The notes: generated by a model not told the origin, from the letters alone. Positions 8,496 to 15,431 are shown, counted from the first letter of the stretch. The stretch is DNA of 23,174 nt from Candidatus Bipolaricaulota bacterium (GCA_027021605.1 JALUUA010000331.1:1-23174); one strand, 5' to 3'. Translations and numbers: made by a program.

Positions 8496-8544
8496 CCCCC
8501 GAGGACAAAGGCACCCCCGCGGGGGAACGCCGGACCCCGCCCGG

Positions 8545-8572
8545 TTGTATTCCCTGTGTACCCTAGTACAAT
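8545..8572 (+). promoter_or_regulatory. Candidate promoter for mannosylglycerate synthase gene
   Basis: TTGTAT (8545-8550), a 16-base spacer and TACAAT (8567-8572; 5 of 6 to consensus) lie in the 122-base gap after the ABC operon. Transcription would start near 8579, leaving a ~40-base leader with AGGAGG at 8601-8606. Confidence 0.5.
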
Positions 8573-8617
8573 CGGGGATCTTGGGAGCAGAGCCCCTGAC
8601 AGGAGGGATCCGGTGCG

Positions 8618-9841
8618 ATGTCCACGGTGCTCGTAATCCCCGAAAAGGACGAGGGAGCGCAGCCCCTCTTCGTGGCCGAACAGGCCCTGCGCTCCGGGGA
8701 GATCGACGCCGTCCTGATCGTCGACGGCTGGTCGGCCGACGGGACCTACGAGGAGCTGCAACGCTCCCTTCCCGAGCTGGGCCGTCGCTTCCCCTGCGCC
8801 CAGATCCGGCTCCTGCGCAGCGAGCTGCGCGAGACGGGCAAGGGAGGCGCGATGGTCACCGGGCTCCAGCACGCCCTCACCAACGGCTTTACCCACGTCA
8901 TGTTTCTGGACGGCGACATCTCCTCCGTCACCCCCCGCTGGATCACGTTTCTGCTTAAGAGCATGGAGGAGCATAAGGCCGCGATGGCCCGCGGCTACTT
9001 CGACCGCAGCACCCTCGACGCGCAGATCACCCGCCACGTGACCCGACCCCTGATGAGCCTCTACTTCCCCGAGGGGCACCGCATCCAGCAGCCCCTCGGG
9101 GGGGAGCTGGCGCTCACCACGGAGCTGGCCCGCTTCCTGCTGGAGCGCGCGCCCACGGCCCCGCCCCACCACTGGGGCATCGACACCTTCTTCACCGTGA
9201 ACACCGTCGCCGCGGGCTTCCCCGTCGTGGAGGTCTACTTGGCCCAGAAGACCCACAAGAAGAAGAGCCTGACGGAGCTCCGCCGGATGCTGGTGGAGTG
9301 CTTCGACGAGATGTGCAAGCAGATCGCGTTCCACAGGCGTTACTTGGCCGTCCCCGAACCCCGGCGCGAGCTCGTCCGGGTGCTGCCCGTAGACGACGGG
9401 ATCGAGCGGGTCGGCGAGGACGTGCGCACCCTGCGCTACGTCGACCTCGACGAGCAGCGGGAGCGGTTCTTCACGTTCGTGCGGGGGCTGCGAAGCCCCA
9501 ACCGGCGCCTCAAGGAGCTGGGCCTCCCCCGGGAGGAGCGCCAGTGGATCACGGCGCTGTTCAAGCGGGAGGCGTTCGAGGAGGGGAGCCGGGAGCTTTC
9601 GGCCGAGCGCTGGGTGCCCCTCCTGGACCGCTTGGCCCGGGGGTACATCGAACAGCGCTTCTCGCCCATCTACCACGACGTCGTGTTCGCCTGCTGGACG
9701 CTGCGGGCCCTGGCGTTCGCCCTCCACGAGGCCCGCGACTTCGAGAGCGCGGAGGCGGCCACGGAGCGCCAGGCCGCGTTCGCGCTGGAGTACGGGAAGC
9801 GGTACTGGCGGGCGCGGGAGGCCGCTCCCGCCCGCGTCTGA
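8618..9841 (+). CDS. mgs: Mannosylglycerate synthase-like glycosyltransferase (GT78)
   Basis: The 407-residue product strongly resembles the single-step GT78 mannosylglycerate synthase of Rhodothermus marinus as I recall it. Shared landmarks in order are GKGGAM (74-79), the metal-binding DxD as DGD (98-100), 'IQQPLGGE' (156-163; 'IEQPLGGE' there), 'HWGIDTFF' (185-192), His213 in 'KTHKKK' (matching the metal-ligand histidine), and 'ELRRMLVECF' (220-229), followed by a helical C-terminal domain. The enzyme transfers mannose from GDP-mannose to D-glycerate, making the thermophile compatible solute 2-O-mannosylglycerate in the cytoplasm without a phosphorylated intermediate. GDP-glucose or D-lactate are known alternative substrates in this family. 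A glycerate kinase gene follows 36 bases later and a sugar ABC importer precedes it. AGGAGG at 8601-8606 is 11 bases from ATG 8618. Glucosyl-3-phosphoglycerate synthase (GT81) is less likely, given the 'QPLGGE ... WGIDT' order. Confidence 0.82.
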   Translation: MSTVLVIPEKDEGAQPLFVAEQALRSGEIDAVLIVDGWSADGTYEELQRSLPELGRRFPCAQIRLLRSELRETGKGGAMVTGLQHALTNGFTHVMFLDGDISSVTPRWITFLLKSMEEHKAAMARGYFDRSTLDAQITRHVTRPLMSLYFPEGHRIQQPLGGELALTTELARFLLERAPTAPPHHWGIDTFFTVNTVAAGFPVVEVYLAQKTHKKKSLTELRRMLVECFDEMCKQIAFHRRYLAVPEPRRELVRVLPVDDGIERVGEDVRTLRYVDLDEQRERFFTFVRGLRSPNRRLKELGLPREERQWITALFKREAFEEGSRELSAERWVPLLDRLARGYIEQRFSPIYHDVVFACWTLRALAFALHEARDFESAEAATERQAAFALEYGKRYWRAREAAPARV

Positions 9842-9844
9842 GGC

Positions 9845-9868
9845 GGATCTGAGTCTAAGTCCAAGTCC
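9845..9868. repeat. Period-6 imperfect repeat between mgs and glycerate kinase genes
   Basis: GGATCT-GAGTCT-AAGTCC-AAGTCC are four in-phase hexamers filling most of the 36-base gap. Read on the other strand they match the TTSGAY-type pattern at 965-988. Confidence 0.5.
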
Positions 9869-9877
9869 AAAGGTACG

Positions 9878-11020
9878 ATGAGAGTTCTCGTAGCCCCGGC
9901 GGCGTTCAAGGGGAGCCTCCGCCCCCGGGAGGCCGCGGAGGCGATCGCCCGGGGGTTTCGCAGGGCTTCCCCCCGCTTTCGCATCGCGCTGTGCCCGCTG
10001 GCCGACGGCGGGGACGGCACCCTCGAGGTGCTCCTCTCCGCGCGGGGAGGGCGCCTTCGGACGGCCGCCGTGGAGGACCCGCTGGGCCGCCCCGTCGAGG
10101 CGGAGTGGGGGCTCCTCGACGGGACGGCCGTGATCGAGATGGCCCGCGCCGCGGGGCTCGTTCTGCTGGCGCCCGAGGAGCGGGATCCCTTAAAAGCCTC
10201 CACCTACGGGGTGGGCCAACTCGTGCTGGCCGCGCTCAATGAGGGCGTGCGCGAGATCTGGCTGGGGCTGGGGGGGAGCGCCACCGTCGACGGGGGCGCG
10301 GGCTTCCTGCAGGCCCTCGGGGTTCGGCTCCTCGATGCCCGCGGGAGGCCGATCCCCAAGGGCGGGGCGGGGTTGGCGAAGCTTGCCGCCCTCGACCTCT
10401 CGTCCGCGGATCCTCGGGTGAAGAGGACGCGGATCGTGGCCCTCTGCGACGTGCGGAGCCCCCTCCTGGGCCCGCGGGGGGCCCGTCTCTACATGCCCCA
10501 GAAGGGGGCAACGCCCGAGCAGTGCGAGGCGCTGGAGCGAAACCTCGCGCACTTCGCCGAGGTCGCCCTTCGCGACGCGGGAATAGACGTGCGGGAGATC
10601 CCCGGAGCCGGAGCGGCGGGCGGGCTGGGCGCGGCCCTGGCGCTCCTGGGGGCCGAGCTCGTCTCGGGGAGCGAATTTATCGCCGAGGAGCTGGGGCTCG
10701 AGGGGCGCGTGCGGGAGTGCGACCTCGTGGTGGGGGGCGAGGGCCAGATCGACCCCCAGACGCTGGAGGGCAAGGGGATCCTACAGCTGGCGCGGCTGGC
10801 CAAAGCCCATCGAAAGCCCCTCGTGGTGCTCTGCGGCTCCCGCTCGGGGGGTCTTTCCAGCCTGCATCGAGTGGGCATCACGGCCGTCTTCTCCATCGTC
10901 CCCGGCCCCGCGGATCTGGAAGACGCCCTGAGGCGGGGGGCGGAAAACGCGACGGAGACGGCGTACCAGCTGGGAGCGCTTCTGGCCGCCCTGCACCCGC
11001 AAGGCGGGCCGGAACCTTGA
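9878..11020 (+). CDS. Glycerate kinase (GlxK/GarK family)
   Basis: A 380-residue, full-length member of the type I glycerate kinase family, which phosphorylates D-glycerate, usually to 2-phosphoglycerate. Family motifs run in the expected order: 'VAPAAFKGSL' at the N-terminus, 'CPLADGGDGT', 'GLGGSATVDGGAGFLQALG', 'ALCDVRSPLLGPRGA', 'MPQKGATPEQ', 'GAGAAGGLGAAL' and 'GGEGQIDPQTLEGKG'. It follows the mannosylglycerate synthase gene by 36 bases on the same strand and probably shares its transcript. In that setting it could recycle glycerate released from mannosylglycerate, or compete with the synthase for D-glycerate and so set the solute pool. ATG 9878 is preceded by a modest AAAGG. It ends 28 bases from a convergent gene, with no visible terminator between them. 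Confidence 0.92.
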   Translation: MRVLVAPAAFKGSLRPREAAEAIARGFRRASPRFRIALCPLADGGDGTLEVLLSARGGRLRTAAVEDPLGRPVEAEWGLLDGTAVIEMARAAGLVLLAPEERDPLKASTYGVGQLVLAALNEGVREIWLGLGGSATVDGGAGFLQALGVRLLDARGRPIPKGGAGLAKLAALDLSSADPRVKRTRIVALCDVRSPLLGPRGARLYMPQKGATPEQCEALERNLAHFAEVALRDAGIDVREIPGAGAAGGLGAALALLGAELVSGSEFIAEELGLEGRVRECDLVVGGEGQIDPQTLEGKGILQLARLAKAHRKPLVVLCGSRSGGLSSLHRVGITAVFSIVPGPADLEDALRRGAENATETAYQLGALLAALHPQGGPEP

Positions 11021-11048
11021 GCTGAGCTGAGTCCCCCGCGGCGCTCCG

Positions 11049-11822
11049 CTACAGCTCGTAGCGGGTTACGATCCTCTTCTCCTCGCCCGTGATCCGGGCG
11101 CGGATCTCGAAGTAGTCCTTGATGCCGGAGTTGAGGAGCTTGGGCTTTAAGAGGTTGTCGAGCTGGAAGATCCCCGCGGAGTTGCCCATGGTGATCTCGA
11201 TGCAGATCGGCTTCTCCTCCCCGCGGCGGACGCGCACCTTCTCGATGGCCATCGCCGAGACGGCGTGGATCGTGGGCGAGCCCTTCTCGAAGGGAATCCG
11301 CGCCCGGCCCTGCTCCATGTCCAGCGCGTCGGCGACTTTGAGCACCCCGGCCTCGAGGGTGAGGGGGCGCACGGGCGTGTCGTGGGCGAGGATCGCGTGC
11401 AGGATCTCGGACGTCAGGATCGCCTCCTCCCGCTCGGCGTACATCCCCTCCAGCAGCTCGCGGATGAGGGGCGGGGCGAGCGCCACGGAGTAGCGCTCGT
11501 GGTCGTCGCGGTGGACGATGTGCCCGATGTCGTGCAGGCACCCCGCGAGCACCACCACGACCTCCGCGTCGTGGGCCGTAAGGCCGTAGTCCTTCTCCAC
11601 GCTCGTGGGGATCCCCTGCTCCACGAGAAGCCTTAAAAGCTTTAGAGCCATGTTGCAGACGATCTTGATGTGGACGGGGCCGTGATCGTTGATCCCCAGG
11701 CGATCGACGGCGATCACGTTGGAGCACTGCCAGTACGTCTGGAGCCGGACGTGGGCGTTGACCCTGTTGAGAAGCTCCTTCAGCTTGGGGTTCTCGCCCA
11801 CGGGGAGGTTGAGGTCCACCAT
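11049..11822 (-). CDS. HD-domain metal-dependent phosphohydrolase
   Basis: A 257-residue HD-superfamily protein. The metal ligands are in place: His51 in 'NDHGPVHIK', His97-Asp98 in 'LHDIGH', and the distal Asp in 'KVADALDME'. Further histidines (His101, His104, His108 in 'GHIVHRDDHE') suggest a two-metal site. Such proteins hydrolyse phosphate esters of nucleotides; the exact substrate is not predictable here. Similar stand-alone HD proteins occur in archaea and thermophilic bacteria. It is the last gene of a minus-strand set with nadM (18 bases upstream) and the Rdx gene, so a role in nucleotide or NAD-precursor turnover is a reasonable guess. The ATG at 11822 has only a distant GAAGGAA upstream. 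The C-terminal ~90 residues have no recognised domain. Confidence 0.78.
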   Translation of the reverse strand: MVDLNLPVGENPKLKELLNRVNAHVRLQTYWQCSNVIAVDRLGINDHGPVHIKIVCNMALKLLRLLVEQGIPTSVEKDYGLTAHDAEVVVVLAGCLHDIGHIVHRDDHERYSVALAPPLIRELLEGMYAEREEAILTSEILHAILAHDTPVRPLTLEAGVLKVADALDMEQGRARIPFEKGSPTIHAVSAMAIEKVRVRRGEEKPICIEITMGNSAGIFQLDNLLKPKLLNSGIKDYFEIRARITGEEKRIVTRYEL

Positions 11823-11840
11823 CTTTGGGTTCTTGATTTT

Positions 11841-12374
11841 CTATTCCTTCAGCAGCTGATCCGTCTCGGCGATCTGGCGAAGGCGCGCGATGCCGTCGAT
11901 CTCGTCGATCACCTCGGCCACCTTGGGGGGGACGTAGCGGCGCCACTCCTCGCCCTCGATCATTAGTTCGCGGATCTTGGTGCCCCAGAGGTGCCCCCGG
12001 TCCACGGGGGGGACCCGCTGCACCGGGATGCCCGCCTCCTGGAAAAGACGGATCACCAGGGGGTTGTTGGAGAAGATGACATCAAAGGGCGGGGTGAGCC
12101 GGCAGATGTGGGCCACATACAAAGCGTTCTGCTCGATGTCCTCGATGGGGAGGACGTACTTCGTCAGGGGGAGATCCTCGAGGGCCCGGGTGATCATCAT
12201 GATCCGCTCGCCCGCCGTGAAGGGGTCGCGCAGGGTGTGGCTGTACTGGGCGCTCCCCACGGCGATGATCAGCTCGTCCACCTCCGGGGCGATCGCCCGC
12301 ACCACGGCGTCGTGCCCGTTGTGGAACGGCTGAAACCTTCCTAAGAACATCCCCCGCTTCGGGCTGTGGCCCAT
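11841..12374 (-). CDS. nadM: Archaeal-type nicotinamide-nucleotide adenylyltransferase
   Basis: The 177-residue product matches the NadM family, which joins NMN and ATP to make NAD+ in the cytoplasm. It has the nucleotidyltransferase signature 'GRFQPFHNGH' (12-21, HxGH), 'VGSAQYSHTLRDPFTAGER', 'SNNPLV' and the C-terminal phosphate-binding 'GTKIREL' (the ISSTxxR-type motif). Length and motifs fit the archaeal class rather than bacterial NadD or NadR. The start at 12374 is fixed by AAAGGAG six bases upstream on the minus strand; the longer open frame to 12497 reads through the gap and into the upstream Rdx gene. The gene sits between an Rdx-family gene and an HD phosphohydrolase gene. Bacteria with only NadM, or with both NadM and NadD, are uncommon; whether nadD exists elsewhere cannot be seen here. 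Confidence 0.9.
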   Translation of the reverse strand: MGHSPKRGMFLGRFQPFHNGHDAVVRAIAPEVDELIIAVGSAQYSHTLRDPFTAGERIMMITRALEDLPLTKYVLPIEDIEQNALYVAHICRLTPPFDVIFSNNPLVIRLFQEAGIPVQRVPPVDRGHLWGTKIRELMIEGEEWRRYVPPKVAEVIDEIDGIARLRQIAETDQLLKE

Positions 12375-12405
12375 CCCCGGCTCCTTTGTGGGAACGCAAC
12401 GCTCA

Positions 12406-12651
12406 CTAAGCCGCCCGCCGCAGTTTGGGCTCCAGACGCCGCACGATCTCCTCGGGGGCGGGGGGCCGGCCGTCCTCGCCGATCTTAAAGAGCACATCCC
12501 CGTCGAGGGCCACGGTGAAGACGCCCTCGTGCCCAGGACGGAGTTCTACGGCCTCAAGATCCCGGGAGAAGCGCTCCAGGACCGCCTGGGCGACCTCCAG
12601 CGCCCGCCCGAGGAAGAGGCACTCCTCGCAGTACTCGATGACTAGCTTCAT
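12406..12651 (-). CDS. Rdx-family (SelW/SelT-like) thioredoxin-fold protein
   Basis: A small protein of 81 residues starting 'MKLVIEYCEECLFLGRA'. The CxxC motif at Cys8-Cys11, directly after the first strand, together with 'VELRPGHEGVFTVALDG' and 'LFKIGEDGRPP', is the pattern of the Rdx family (selenoprotein W/T/H relatives). Here both positions are cysteine, so no selenocysteine is needed. Members are thought to be thiol-redox proteins of unknown partner. ATG 12651 is chosen; a GTG at 12660 would add three residues, and neither start has a strong ribosome site. It is the first gene of the minus-strand set with nadM (31 bases) and the HD gene, so a redox link to NAD synthesis is possible but unproven. 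Confidence 0.8.
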   Translation of the reverse strand: MKLVIEYCEECLFLGRALEVAQAVLERFSRDLEAVELRPGHEGVFTVALDGDVLFKIGEDGRPPAPEEIVRRLEPKLRRAA

Positions 12652-12681
12652 GTCCACCACGCTCGCAGTTGTCGGGACGCC

Positions 12682-12711
12682 AGTCTAGCGGATACACTTC
12701 CCCCGCTTCAA
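12682..12711 (-). promoter_or_regulatory. Weak candidate promoter for Rdx-nadM-HD genes
   Basis: On the minus strand TTGAAG (12711-12706) and TAGACT (12687-12682) are separated by 18 bases, upstream of the Rdx start. This is the 115-base divergent gap that must also hold the deoC promoter; I see no convincing plus-strand pair. Confidence 0.3.
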
Positions 12712-12766
12712 CTCGCCTGCGCGCGAGGGGTACGGGGTACGAGGGACGGGGGGAGGAGACGCACCC

Positions 12767-13462
12767 ATGGCGACCGTGAGTCGAAGGGAGCTGGCCCGCC
12801 GAATTGAGCACACGAAGCTCGGCCCGGGCGTGACCCGCTCCGAGGTGGAGAAGCTATGCGAGGAGGCGCAAAGCTACGGGTTCTACGGGGCCTGCGTGAA
12901 CCCCTGTCACGTGGCCCTGGCCCGCTCGCTCTTGAAGGACAGCGACGTTCGGGTGATCACGGTGGTGGGCTTCCCGCACGGGACGAGCGCCCCGGCGGTC
13001 AAGGCCGCGGAAGCCGAACAGGCGATCCGCGACGGGGCCGACGAGCTCGACCTCGTGATCCGGGTGAGCGCCCTCAAGGAGCGGGAATATTCTGTGATTC
13101 TTGAGGAGCTGGAGGCGGTCCGCGACGAGATCCGCAAGAGCCCGCGGCCGATTGCCCTGAAAGTCATCCTGGAGACGGCGCTCCTTGCGGACGAGGAGAA
13201 GGTGGCCGGGTGCATCTTGGCGAAGGCCGCCGGGGCGCAGTTCGTCAAGACCTCGACGGGGTTCGGGCCGGGCGGGGCCACGGTCGAGGACGTTCGGCTC
13301 CTCAAGCGGGCCGTGGGCGAGGGGATGGGGGTCAAGGCCGCGGGGGGAATTCGCGACTATGAAACGGCCGTGGCGATGATCGAGGCCGGGGCGGACCGCA
13401 TCGGGACCAGCTCAGGGGTCGCCATCCTCGAAGGAGCGCCGGGGGGTGAGCTTTCCGCATGA
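12767..13462 (+). CDS. deoC: Deoxyribose-phosphate aldolase
   Basis: A 231-residue class I aldolase that cleaves 2-deoxyribose-5-phosphate to acetaldehyde and glyceraldehyde-3-phosphate. The catalytic set is present: Asp95 in 'GADELDLVI', the Schiff-base Lys161 in 'FVKTSTGF', and Lys190 in 'GVKAAGGI'; 'IEHTKLGPGVT' (13-23) and 'CVNPCHVALA' are also family hallmarks. GGGGGGAGGAG precedes ATG 12767. Its stop overlaps the start of the next gene (ATGA at 13459-13462), and that gene is followed closely by mtnA and a class II aldolase gene, so deoxynucleoside and 5-deoxy/methylthio-ribose salvage appear combined in one operon. No thymidine phosphorylase or phosphopentomutase gene is in the window. 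Confidence 0.95.
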   Translation: MATVSRRELARRIEHTKLGPGVTRSEVEKLCEEAQSYGFYGACVNPCHVALARSLLKDSDVRVITVVGFPHGTSAPAVKAAEAEQAIRDGADELDLVIRVSALKEREYSVILEELEAVRDEIRKSPRPIALKVILETALLADEEKVAGCILAKAAGAQFVKTSTGFGPGGATVEDVRLLKRAVGEGMGVKAAGGIRDYETAVAMIEAGADRIGTSSGVAILEGAPGGELSA

Positions 13463-13695
13463 GCGAGTTCGTCTTGTGCATAAACAACGAGGGCTTTTCT
13501 GCCAGCTTGGTCGTTGGGAAGGTGTACCGACGCCTTCCCGATCCGGAGGCGGAGTCCCACGGGATGATGCGGGTTGTGGACGAGGACCTTTCCGAACCCG
13601 ATGGATACTTATATCCTGCCGCTCTGTTTGTGCCCGTTGAACTTCCGGAAGAGGCGAAGCGTGCGCTATTCGCAGGCTCGGGACCCAAGGAGTAG
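13459..13695 (+). CDS. Small conserved protein of unknown function
   Basis: A 78-residue protein beginning 'MSEFVLCINNEGFSASLVVG' with 'KVYRRLPDPEAESHGMMRVV' and 'DGYLYPAALFVPVELPEEAK'. The pattern (short N-terminal 'CI-N-G', 'G-K-Y-LPD', 'R-VD-D', 'GYLYP', 'F-PVELP') is one I associate with a widespread family of small uncharacterised bacterial proteins, probably an all-beta fold. It has no signal peptide or membrane span. Its start overlaps the deoC stop by four bases and its own stop is 12 bases before mtnA, so it is translationally coupled in the salvage operon. GGGGGGTGAG upstream serves as ribosome site. I do not assign a function; association with the two aldolases is from position only. 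Confidence 0.75.
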   Translation: MSEFVLCINNEGFSASLVVGKVYRRLPDPEAESHGMMRVVDEDLSEPDGYLYPAALFVPVELPEEAKRALFAGSGPKE

Positions 13696-13707
13696 CTTTC
13701 ACACCGT

Positions 13708-14790
13708 ATGCTCACACCCGTCTGGTGGGAAGACTCTCAACTGAAGCTGCTGGACCAGACGCTCCTTCCTCACGAGGAGCGGGTGCTCTCGCTCACGCGT
13801 GTGGAGGAGGTAGCGGAGGCCATCCGGAGGCTGGCGGTGCGCGGCGCGCCCGCCATCGGGGTCGCCGCCGCCTACGGCCTCGTGCTCGGGGTTCGCAGCG
13901 CTTCTTCCACCGAGGCGCTCAGGAGACGCTTTGACGAAGCGTACAAGCTTCTCTTGAGCACCCGCCCCACGGCCGTCAACCTCCGCTGGGCGCTGGAGCG
14001 CCAGCGCCGCGTCCTCGATCGAGCCCTCTCGCACTTGGAGGCCCAAGACCTCCCCCCTAAAGTAGTGGAAGCCCTCTTGGAGGAAGCCCACAAGATCCGC
14101 GAGGAGGATATTCAAGCGAATCGGCGCTTGGGCGCGTATGGGGCCGAGCTGCTCCCCGAGGGCGCGCGCGTGCTCACCCACTGCAACGCGGGGGCGCTGG
14201 CCACCGCCGGGTACGGGACGGCCTTGGGGGTCATCCGCGCCGCTTGGGAAAGGGGAAAGCTGGATAAGGTATGGGTGGACGAGACCCGGCCCCTCCTCCA
14301 GGGCGCGCGCCTTACCGCCTGGGAACTCGCGAAGGAGGGCATCCCCTACGAGATTTTGGTGGACGGGGCTGCGGGGGCTCTGATGGCCCGCGGCCTCGTG
14401 GACGCCGTGATCACGGGGGCGGATCGCGTGGCAGCCAACGGGGATGTGGCCAACAAGATCGGGACCTACGCCCTGGCCGTGCTCTCCCGGCGCCACGGAA
14501 TCCCGTTTTATGTGGCACTGCCCACCTCCACGATCGACTCCCAGATCCCCAACGGGGACGAGATCCCCATCGAGGAGCGCGACCCCGAGGAGGTGCTCTC
14601 CGTCGCCGGCCAAAGGGTTGCGCCCGCGGGGGCCTCGGCGAGGAACTACGCGTTCGACGTAACCCCCCATGAGCTGGTAACGGCGCTCATCACGGAGGTG
14701 GGCGTCCTGCGCCCGCCCTTCCCCCCGTCGATCGAAAAGGCCCTCGCCCACCCGGAGGCGGTCCATCGGCATGGCCCGGAATCGAGCTAA
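13708..14790 (+). CDS. mtnA: S-methyl-5-thioribose-1-phosphate isomerase
   Basis: A 360-residue aldose-ketose isomerase that converts 5-methylthioribose-1-phosphate (and 5-deoxyribose-1-phosphate) to the ribulose form. Key features are 'RGAPAIGVAAAYG' (45-57), the catalytic Cys159 in 'THCNAGALAT' and Asp239 in 'GADRVAANGDVANKIGTY', plus 'DETRPLLQGARLTAWEL'. These separate it from eIF2B/ribose-1,5-bisphosphate isomerase relatives, which lack part of the set. ATG 13708 is used; AAGGAG lies somewhat far upstream (13688-13693). The 3' end overlaps the class II aldolase start by 20 bases. No mtnP, mtnK or mtnB-D genes are nearby, so the classical methionine salvage route is not shown here; the aldolase partner suggests the DHAP shunt instead. 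Confidence 0.94.
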   Translation: MLTPVWWEDSQLKLLDQTLLPHEERVLSLTRVEEVAEAIRRLAVRGAPAIGVAAAYGLVLGVRSASSTEALRRRFDEAYKLLLSTRPTAVNLRWALERQRRVLDRALSHLEAQDLPPKVVEALLEEAHKIREEDIQANRRLGAYGAELLPEGARVLTHCNAGALATAGYGTALGVIRAAWERGKLDKVWVDETRPLLQGARLTAWELAKEGIPYEILVDGAAGALMARGLVDAVITGADRVAANGDVANKIGTYALAVLSRRHGIPFYVALPTSTIDSQIPNGDEIPIEERDPEEVLSVAGQRVAPAGASARNYAFDVTPHELVTALITEVGVLRPPFPPSIEKALAHPEAVHRHGPESS

Positions 14791-15412
14791 CGCTAACCCC
14801 GATCCCAACCCCAACCCCGAAGCCGAGCGGGAGGGGCTGCGCGCCCGGATCGTCGAGGCGGCCCAAAAGATGCTGCAGAAGGGCTTGGTGGTGGGCAGCT
14901 TGGGGAACGTGAGCGCCCGCGATCCCCAGGACATGAACGTAATGCACATCACCCCCACAAGCCTCCCCTACGAGTGCATGGCCCCTGCGGACGTCGCGAC
15001 GATGACCGTCGAGGGGGAGGTCCTAAGCGGAAAGCCGTCGTCGGAGTGGCGGCTTCATGCCGCGATCTATCGGGCGTTCCCCGAAGCGAGGGCCGCGGTG
15101 CACGCCCACGGGATCTACGCCCAGGCGTGGAGCTTTCTCTCGGAGCCGCTCCCGGCCCACACGGAGGAACTGGAGATCTTCGCGGGGGGCGACGTGCGGG
15201 TGGCCCGTTATGCGCCGTCGGGCACGCAAGAGCTGGCCCGCAACGCCGTGCAAGCCTTGGAGGGGCGCAGGGCGGCGCTCCTGGCCCGCCACGGGATCGT
15301 CGCCGTGGGCGCGTCCTTGGAGGAGGCCCTCACGGTCTGCGAGATCGTCGAGCGGCAGGCACACGTCGCCCTGCTGCTGCGGATGCTTCGGGTTGGGGTT
15401 CGGGGTCCCTAG
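14771..15412 (+). CDS. Class II aldolase (fuculose-phosphate type), probable 5-deoxy/methylthio-ribulose-1-phosphate aldolase
   Basis: A 213-residue class II aldolase/adducin-family protein. The metal and catalytic residues match L-fuculose-1-phosphate aldolase: Glu92 in 'SSEWRLH', His111 and His113 in 'VHAHG', and His174 in 'ARHGIVAVG', with phosphate-binding 'GNVSAR' (45-50) and 'TPTS' (61-64). Overlap with mtnA (20 bases) makes the product of that enzyme, 5-methylthioribulose- or 5-deoxyribulose-1-phosphate, the likely substrate; cleavage would give dihydroxyacetone phosphate and (methylthio)acetaldehyde or acetaldehyde. An alternative is methylthioribulose-1-phosphate dehydratase (MtnB), which shares the fold; the intact glutamate and lack of other mtn genes favour the aldolase. 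The first 20 residues (ANANPDPNPNPEAE) come from a hexamer repeat and may be a non-functional extension. Confidence 0.82.
   Translation: MARNRANANPDPNPNPEAEREGLRARIVEAAQKMLQKGLVVGSLGNVSARDPQDMNVMHITPTSLPYECMAPADVATMTVEGEVLSGKPSSEWRLHAAIYRAFPEARAAVHAHGIYAQAWSFLSEPLPAHTEELEIFAGGDVRVARYAPSGTQELARNAVQALEGRRAALLARHGIVAVGASLEEALTVCEIVERQAHVALLLRMLRVGVRGP
14786..14827. repeat. Seven-unit hexamer array (CCCAAC type) at aldolase 5' end
   Basis: GCTAAC-GCTAAC-CCCGAT-CCCAAC-CCCAAC-CCCGAA-GCCGAG are seven in-phase hexamers spanning the mtnA stop and the aldolase N-terminus. They encode a low-complexity ANANPDPNPNPEAE segment. Confidence 0.6.
15386..15407. repeat. Hexamer-like repeat at aldolase 3' end, inverted relative to 14786-14827
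   Basis: On the minus strand this reads ACCCCG-AACCCC-AACCCG-AAG, resembling the CCCAAC array at the gene's 5' end in opposite orientation. It encodes the closing 'LRVGVRGP'. Confidence 0.4.
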
Positions 15413-15431
15413 TGGGCTTTCTAGGAAGCGA

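Noticed and set aside
8513..8526. CCCCCGCGGGGG palindrome after the ATPase gene as a terminator
   Set aside because: It has no loop of usable size and no T-run; probably a composition effect.
8618..9841. Assignment as glucosyl-3-phosphoglycerate synthase (GT81)
   Set aside because: The QPLGGE/WGIDT/H213/LVECF series and single-gene setting without a phosphatase fit GT78 better.
12375..12497. Longer NadM frame starting at 12497
   Set aside because: It runs into the Rdx gene, and a strong AAAGGAG supports 12374.
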